Assembly (NCBI GenBank): GCA_037974665.1
Contig: CM075771.1
Coordinates: forward strand, 21,091,425 to 21,155,424
Reading direction: 5' to 3'
DNA length: 64,000 nt
DNA from: Ehretia macrophylla
Lineage: Eukaryota > Streptophyta > Magnoliopsida > Boraginales > Ehretiaceae
A program made the position numbers and the translations under genes. Under the pieces are notes generated by a model. That model did not search any database, was not told where the DNA came from, and saw only the letters and a program-made list of their open reading frames with translations. Of the stretch, positions 57,174 through 64,000 are shown piece after piece (within the stretch, counting starts at the first letter, position 1; each line of letters starts with the position of its first letter).

Positions 57174-59008
57174 ACAATGACATTCGCCTGGCTGTCGGCG
57201 TTAAATGCAGCCCTTTTAGGAGGCACCCTAGGAATAATTACTTTATTTTACTTTCTTTAATTATGTTTCTCAACTTTTTCGGTTGGACCTCCACTGGGTT
57301 ATAGTGGGCTTTACCATTTTCTCGAAAATGGATTATCTTCTGTAATGGAAGTCTTGGGGTTAATTAGGATGGATACTATGAAAGTAAAATCACTGGCCGA
57401 AAGCGTAATGCCTGGCCTTCCCTCTTAAGTATGGGAAGATGTCTGGGGTTTGAGTACGTTGGTGGTTTGAAATTAATGGCCTCTCCTCCGCATTTTTAAT
57501 GTACTTAGTTAACTCAATTTCTGAAGTTTCACAAGATTTGTCTTACTGGCTGACATTAAATGAATCCAGGTATTTGCATTCTAGCTATCTTTATTGTTTC
57601 ATTGTGTTTATTTATTTTTAGTGAGTCGGCTTTAGTGCCTCCCAGAGTTCGGAGCCTTTGTATGGGGATGTAAATATGGTCGGCCAACAAAAAAATATAA
57701 AAAAAATGAAAAAGTAAAAAATATTTTTATTATTTTATTGTATTTTCATTTTATCTTGCCTTATCCTCTATTGTTTTTCTCTTGAGCTTAATTACAAGTT
57801 GTAGATGTGAAGGGTTACCTTTCTTTTCATTATCGATCACTTCAGGTATGTCCATCTACTCCCTCTATTTCTCTTAATTGTTTTCTTTTGATACACGTTC
57901 ACTATTGGGTTCTCATTATGTGTTTTTCTTCCCCCTTCGCATACCCCTAACATATTTTAATTTTATTTGCTTGAGGACAAGCAAACTTTAGGTTTGGGGG
58001 TGTGGGTGTTTAATTGTGTCTATTATTGTTTTGGGGAAAATCTGAACGAAATGTGAAAATTTTTGAAAAAGTTTTTGATCTTTATGTTTGTTTGTGGATT
58101 TGTGGTGGATTTTCTGGTAATTGAGGAGTTGTGATGATGTATTGATTAATTCTTATGAAGTGATTGAGGAGAGAGGTTCTTGATTTTATGAGGTGGTCTT
58201 GACTTGAACTGTTAGGATTGATTTTGATGAAAGCGAGGCGTGGGGACTGTGAGATTACGCTTAGACTATTGTGGTCCCATAGCTTGGTGGTAAGATAATG
58301 AGATATGGTGTGGTTGTGATATAAGTGCTCTCGCTTGAGTAGTCTTGTTTACGTGCCTGAGCCTTTATAGTCAAAAAACAAAAAAAAAAAACAAAAAAAC
58401 AAAAAAAAGGAAAAATTATTTACTTCTATCTCTTAGCACCACTATCCTTGTATTCATTGTCTATCTTTAGGGATATGTTCTTAAGGTGTGCGGTGTTTCG
58501 GTGTTCAACACTTCGAGCAAGTAGGGTACGTATGGGGCTTTTCAAAGCTTATCAACCTAAGCCTTAAGTGGCTGGGATTGATGACCTCGAAAGCTCGTTA
58601 CATGGGGTGTTGGGTGTTACCGTCGGGGACCAATCATCTAATAAAAAGAGATGAAGTGTGTTTACTTTTATGTTTTAGAATGAATAAAAGGGTGAAAGGC
58701 ATGTTTGGAGGATTATGAAGGCAATGGGGGTGCGAGTATTATAATCTAATTGTATTAAGTTATCTTGTTGCTTAGTTACGTGGAGACTTGATAGTGTTTG
58801 TTGTAGTCTTGTAGTAAACATGTTTTGCCTTTAAAGAGAGAGATCCGAATGAGTTCACTTAACTACTACACCATAGGATCAATCGTTTCTCGAACCTTGT
58901 CCTTTTGTTAGAGTTGATTGATTTGTCAGAGTAACTTCTTGAGAACTTGAAGATTTGCTGAGATCCTAATCTTGCTTGGGGACAAACAAGAAGCAGGTTT
59001 GGGGGTGT
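57174..59008 (+). other. Athila-like 3' internal region without env-like gene
   Basis: 1.8 kb between the pol stop and the LTR. Many Athila elements carry an env-like frame here; none is open in this copy (longest frame 76 codons). Two similar G-rich motifs occur: GAGGACAAGCA...GGTTTGGGGGTG at about 57975 and GGGGACAAACA...GGTTTGGGGGTG ending at 59007. The second abuts the LTR and is the likely polypurine tract; the first may be an internal duplicate. An A-rich stretch lies at 58370-58410. Confidence 0.75.
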
Positions 59009-60459
59009 TGATATATTCATATTTTTAGACTTATTTCTTAGCTTTCTAAAATTAATTATGCATATTTATTTTAATGTTTGATAACTTTAATTGTGTTTTT
59101 GTGCATATAAGAATAAAATCGAGAAAGAGCAATTGAAGTGGAATTTGGAGGGAAATACAATAAAGGACCGAAGTGAAAAAATTGTTGATTAAATAAATGT
59201 TGAAAAAAGTGAAACAAAGTGAAAGAAAAAAAGAAAAGAGAAATATAATTAACCAAGGCTTTTAAAGCCTTGGCTTTCACTTTTCCATTGTCATCCCAAG
59301 TCCACGTTGGACTTGGGAATAAAAAAAGAGAAAAAGAAGTCAAGCCCAACAAGGGCTTCACAATGTGGCGGTAGAATTACTTATAAAAAGGTACATGAAA
59401 CACTCGAAAAAGAAGTCAGGCGGCGCAAGGAAAAAAGCACAGAGGAGAAACAGAAGGAGTGCGGCGCAGAGGAAAAAAAGGAAAAAACAGAGAGCGAAAC
59501 AGCAAGCAACGAAGGAAAAAAAAAAAGCTTCGGTGACGAGGAAAAAACAGCAGCAAGTTCGATTTATTTCTTTTCGTAAATTCTTCTTCAATTTTCAGTT
59601 GAGATTCAGATTAAATTATTATTTTCAACAGATTCGAATTAATTTATGGAGAACTTTAATTTACTTTCTTTTTATAATATTGATTCAGTTTTGTTGAACA
59701 TGAATAATTAATTCATTGTTTAGGGTAGGATTACTATGTAATAATTTAATTTTATGGTCTTGAACTTGGTTGGATTATTTTGATGTTATTTTTATATTTT
59801 TGATTTACATGCTTTATTATTTATCCTATTAATTTATTATGCTTGTAGCTAGTAATTAATAGGAATTCATATGGTAAATCAAATATATAAATTGGGCTTG
59901 ATTGTGAAAACTATAGGTTGTACCATAGTTTTCCTCCACTTAATTAGTTAATGTGTTTGCCTAGGATTTTAGGACAAATCTACACTCCGGTTAGATAAAG
60001 GACTTGGAGATAGCGTTGCACCTCTAAACTAGGTCTAACCCGTTAATTAGTTAACTTTAGGTAATTATTTAATTAATTAGGCTTGTAGTCTAATGTTGCA
60101 TCAAAATAGGAAATCCTAAGTTCGAGCCTAGAATTCTACTTTGCATAGGAATCTGATCCCTAAACCTTTCCCAATAGTGATCAAACTTCAATTTCAACTT
60201 TCATATTTAATTTTAGTTTTCGCATTTAATTTCACTTTTATTTTATTTTTAGTTAACTTTCATTCAAATCACTCAATTTACAATTTAATTTAGTTTAATT
60301 ACTTAGGCACTTTACTTACACTTTTCTATAAACTTTCAAATTGTCTCCCTGTGGATTCGACCTCGCACTAGCACACTACACTACAATCACTCGTGCACTT
60401 GCGAGTTAAAACTTGGCTTAGAATTGATATTAATTTTACCCTAAGCTAAGCACCCATCA
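59009..60459 (+). repeat. Full Athila-like LTR, 1.45 kb
   Basis: TGATATATTC to CACCCATCA, preceded by the G-rich tract and followed after 6 bases by the primer-binding site. The first 700 bases match 52303-53003. It contains the same hairpins and a TATAAAAA box at 59382-59389. It serves both as 3' LTR of the pol part and as 5' LTR of the gag part that follows. Confidence 0.92.
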
Positions 60460-60465
60460 AGTTTT

Positions 60466-60482
60466 TGGCGCCGTTGCCGGGG
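60466..60482 (+). other. Primer-binding site, tRNA-Asp type
   Basis: TGGCGCCGTTGCCGGGG is the complement of the 3' end of plant tRNA-Asp (CCCCGGCAACGGCG plus CCA), recalled from the known tRNA sequence. Confidence 0.8.
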
Positions 60483-60886
60483 AGGCGCAGTATTATTTTT
60501 GGACTAGTATAATATTTTGTTTAAGTATTAGTTTTTAGTTAATTAGTTATCTTTGCAAAAAAAAAAAAAAAAAAACTATTTTTCTTGTTTAGGATTATTA
60601 TTTTTAGATTACTTTATTAGTTGTTTTAGTTTAAATAGTTATCTTGAATTTTTTTATTTTCTTTATTATTTTTATTTTTATTTTTTATTTTTTATTTTTT
60701 ATTTTATTTGCTTTCTCTATTATCTTAGTGATTTTATTGCTTTTTATTCATTTAGTAATTCATTTATTTTACTTTTCGTTTATTTATTTATCTATCTAGT
60801 TTTCTAGTTGATTATTTTTCTTAAATAGTTTATTTCTAGTTTTAGGTTTTTATTTCAATTTAGTAATTTCCCATTAGCTTGGCTTT
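60483..60886. other. Athila-like leader, T-rich
   Basis: Untranslated leader between primer site and gag, with an A-run at 60556-60575 and long T-rich stretches. The frame at 60553-60807 is low-complexity (Tyr/Phe/Leu) and not credible. Confidence 0.6.
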
Positions 60887-63448
60887 TTGTGTATGCTTGG
60901 ACGTCGTTCTTTAGGATTGCCTTTAGAACCCTTTGACCCCGAGCCACAAAGAATCCCACACCATAGGAATCAGAAGGTCTTAACTACAATCATGGCAGAA
61001 CATGAAGGAAATCTGAATGTGCCTCAAAATGTTAATAATCCTCAAATTCCCCATCTTCCCATTGTCCCTAATAATCCTGATCCTGATGATATACCTCTTA
61101 GGCAGCATTTTCTCCCGACCACATATCAGCCGAATATTGCTATCCGACCACCTGCCATCCATAATGTGTACTTTGACATGAAACCTGGTACGATAGCAAT
61201 ACTTCCATCATTTTACGGGAAAAGCAATGAAAATCCACATGCGCATATTCGTGATTTTCTTGAGATATGTACCACTGTGCATGTTCAAAATGTTACTCAA
61301 GAAAATATCCGATTGCGCTTCTTCCCACTATCTCTTAAGGACAAAGCTAAAGAATGGCTTCATTCCCTTGAAGAGGGAACCATTACTTCTTGGGAAGAAC
61401 TGTTGACACAATTTCTGTTTAGATTTTTTCCAATGGCCCAGACCTCATCTCTTCAAGAGAACATCATGACTTTTTCCCAGTCCGATCTAGAGGCATTTCA
61501 TGAAACTTGGGATAGGTTTAATGGACTCATTCGTCACTGCCCACACCATGGGTTCGATAGACCTAGGTTGCTTCAGTATTTCTATAGAGGGTTGACACCA
61601 CAGCAGAAAACGATGGTGAATTCAATGAGTAATGGAGGGTTTTATAACCTCACCCCAAATGAGGCATGGGCCCGACTTGATAGTATTGCCAAAGACTCAT
61701 TTCAAGACTCAACAATGGATAGAATGGGTAAGCCCACTTCTAGGAGGACACTATATGAGGTGAGCACAAATGGGGACTTAAACTCACAAGTGGCAGCTTT
61801 GACCAAGAAATTTGATCAGTTTATATCTTTAGGGTCTACTTCCTCACCTGCCCTGCCAAATGTTCAATGTTGTGCCTTATGTTCTGCAGTAGACCACCCC
61901 ACACTAGGGTGTCCTCTTGCCTCTCAGTTCCCTGAATTTATTCAGGAACAGGTTTGTGCTGCTCAGGGTTATTCTCGCAATTACAATCCATATTCGAATA
62001 CATATAATCCTGGTTAGCGAGATCATCCAGCTTTCTCATGGCGTCAAGGAAATCATGACTCTTCATTTTCGCAGGCTCAAGTGCAAAAGCCTCAATCTAA
62101 TCCTCCTGGATATTATCATGTGTCTAATGGGCCTCACTTTAAACCGCAACCAGGGAATCAATTTCAGCCTAGCCCTCCTCTTCCTCCTAACAAGCCTGAT
62201 GATAAGTTTGACAAGTTACTTCAAGTAATTCATGCTCAGCAGCAATCTATTGCTAAGTTGGAAACTCAAGTTGGGCAACTGGCCCAACAAATTACTAGGA
62301 GGGATGAGGGTAAGCTCCCTGCTCAGACTGTCGAGAATCCACGTGGCCAGTGTAGCAATGTCCACAATGAGACCACCTATGAGCAAGCCAAAGCTGTTAT
62401 CACCCTTCGGAGTGGTTACCAGTTAGATAATCAGGTAGATGAGTCTAATGGAGCAAAGAGAGTGAGTGACAAGAGTAGGGATACAAAAGAGGTTGAAGAT
62501 AAAGTTGAGAGAGTAGGAAGTGAGTTGGGAGATGAGATAGAGGATAGTAAAGAAAATACCATTCCTTCACAGAGAGATGAGAAGCAGGTTGTAGATCACA
62601 GTGATGATAGTCCTCCTAGGGTGCCTTATCCTACTGCTTTAGAGCGACCTATGAAAGATGATAAGCAGTCTCGGGTATTAGACCACTTGAAGGATATTAA
62701 GATAAACCTGCCTCTTATTGAAGTTATCCAACAGATACCGGCTTATGCCAAATTCCTCAAAGACTTGTGCATTAGGAAGAGGCAATCCACCCACATTCCA
62801 AAGAAGGTGAGGCTCACAGAGAAAGTAAGTAGCATATACACTAGGGGCCTTCCGCCCAAGTTTAATGACCCCGGAGCCTTCACCATTCCTTGCATCATTC
62901 AAGATCAACAGGTGGATCATGCCCTCCTTGACTTAGGGTCTAGTGTGAATCTCATTCCATTTGCAGTATATGAGCGTTTAGGTTTGGGGGAGTTGACTCC
63001 TACAAATGTTACACTTCAGTTGGCAGATCGATCTGAGAGACGACCTAGAGGGATAATTGAGGATGTCTTAGTTAGAGTTGGTGAATTTCTTTTCCCGGTT
63101 GACTTCATTGTCTTAGACATGGACTCAGGACTAGACACTAGGCATGCGACACCAGTTCCTCTAGGGAGACCTTTTCTGGCCACAGCTGATGCGGTGATAT
63201 ATTGTAGGACAGGGATGATTGAGTTAACCTTTGGGAATATGAGAGTTAAGGTGAGGGTCACAGAGGCGGCTAATCGAGTAAGTAGACATTCTGAGGATGA
63301 GTGCTTCCTGGTTGATATCATTGACCCTTGTGTTGAGGAACATGCCCATTCGATGTTGACTGCCGATGATGAGCTTGCAGAGCTTGAGGCAATCTTGACT
63401 CAATTTGACTCTGATTCATTTGTGAAAGAGCTAGTAGCTTCTACTTCT
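60887..63448 (+). pseudogene. Athila-like gag and start of pol, one in-frame stop, truncated
   Basis: Frame from about 60887 (credible ATG at 60992, MAEHEGNLNVPQ). The gag core contains PSFYGKSNENPHAHIRDFLEIC, LRFFPLSLKDKAKEWLHSL, WEELLTQFLFRFFP and FYRGLTPQQKTMVNSMSNGG, then a Cys/His segment (CALCSAVDHPTLGCPL). A TAG at 62015-62017 sits where a Trp is expected (NPG*RDHPAFSW); the same frame continues to 63448 through the protease ([12 protein letters not shown]). From 62294 it is almost identical to 53004-54160. It ends at TSTSV, where Tat sequence begins. The TAG probably is TGG mutated; readthrough is possible in principle. Confidence 0.85.
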
Positions 63449-64000
63449 GTAAGAAAGCTTGCCCCAAGGACTGCTTCCTCCTACCGCGGATTGACCAAAT
63501 GGTGGACGCCACCTCCGGATTCGAGCTGCTCTCCTTTATGGATGCCTTCAAAGGTTATAATCAAATCAAGATGGCTCCCGAGGACAAGGAGAAGACCGCC
63601 TTCACCACCGATAAAGGACTCTACTACTATGAGGTCATGCCCTTTGGCCTCAAGAATGCTGGAGCCACATACACTCGGATGGTGAACAAGGTCTTCAAAA
63701 ATCAGATTGGTCGGAATATGAAAATCTATGTAGATGACATGTTGGTCAAGAGCAGGAGGGCGGAAGACCATGTAGCCGACCTGGCTGAAGCCTTCGCCAT
63801 AATGGAGCACTTTGGGATAAAACTGAACCCGAAAAAGTGCGCATTCAGCGTCAAGGCAGGCAAGTTCCTGGGCTTCATGGTCACAGCCCGAGGAATAGAA
63901 GCCAACCCGGAGAAGGTCTAGGCGATACTAGACCTGGCACCCCCGACCTGCGTGAAGGACGTCTAGGTGTTAGCAGGCAAAGTCGCAGCGCTGAGCAGAT
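63449..64000 (+). pseudogene. Tat copy B reverse transcriptase, resumes after Athila block
   Basis: Matches 23851-24390 of copy A: PRIDQMVDATSGFELLSFMDAFKGYNQIK, YYEVMPFGLKNAGATYTRM and YVDDMLVKSRR. The frameshift of copy A is absent here. A TAG at 63919-63921 (NPEKV*A, CAG in copy A) ends the frame, and another TAG follows near 63963. It continues past the window edge. Confidence 0.88.

Noticed and set aside
57174..59008. Search for an env-like gene downstream of Athila-like pol
   Set aside because: No frame longer than 76 codons; no signal peptide or membrane segment pattern.

Overview
The window looks like nuclear DNA of a dicot plant, in a gene-poor, repeat-rich region. The evidence is GT-AG introns, an AT-rich intergenic background, and plant-specific repeat families (Athila- and Tat-like Ty3/gypsy elements, CACTA/En-Spm, hAT and Mutator-like MITEs). 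I cannot name the species. Host coding content is small: a first exon of a membrane RING-type (APD-like) gene leaving the left edge, one complete 14-exon LIMR/LMBR1-like membrane protein gene, and two copies of an F-box-associated (FBA) gene, one of them broken.

Layout. 1-8.9 kb: the APD-like exon (minus strand), a 1.1-kb Mutator-like foldback element, a short tandem duplication, and a hAT-type element with a second hAT-type element inside it, each with an 8-bp target duplication. 8.9-15.0 kb: the LIMR gene (509 codons, all splice phases consistent). 15.2-17.4 kb: copy A of a duplicated FBA unit. About 17.4-30.8 kb: a block of inserted elements (an AT-rich DNA element remnant, a CACTA-type terminus, a hAT element that keeps only a BED finger, and a complete 9.7-kb Tat-type retrotransposon flanked by ATAGG). 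31.2-31.65 kb: another foldback MITE. 32.1-44.6 kb: copy B of the FBA unit, split by a 9.3-kb CACTA element. 44.6-64 kb: an AT-rich stretch, a foldback MITE, then four levels of nesting: a LINE-like fragment, interrupted by an old gypsy element, interrupted by a second Tat element, interrupted by young Athila-like sequence.

The most interesting parts. (1) At 52303-63448 an Athila-like element is rearranged into truncated LTR - intact 1386-codon pol - full LTR - gag plus start of pol. Gag and pol therefore each sit behind their own LTR promoter. (2) The 9.7-kb Tat element carries a three-exon gene on its antisense strand (29583 down to 27444) whose exons sum to exactly 656 codons, with a single in-frame stop. 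It also has two RNase H-like domains. (3) The two FBA copies act as each other's empty site and so date and delimit the insertions between them. (4) Sets of consecutive hairpins lie upstream of the TATA box in two unrelated elements, the Athila-like LTR and the CACTA 5' region.

Most transposon genes here are visibly disabled by stops, frameshifts or deletions; the Athila-like pol at 53013-57173 is the exception. No CRISPR array, rRNA or tRNA gene was seen.
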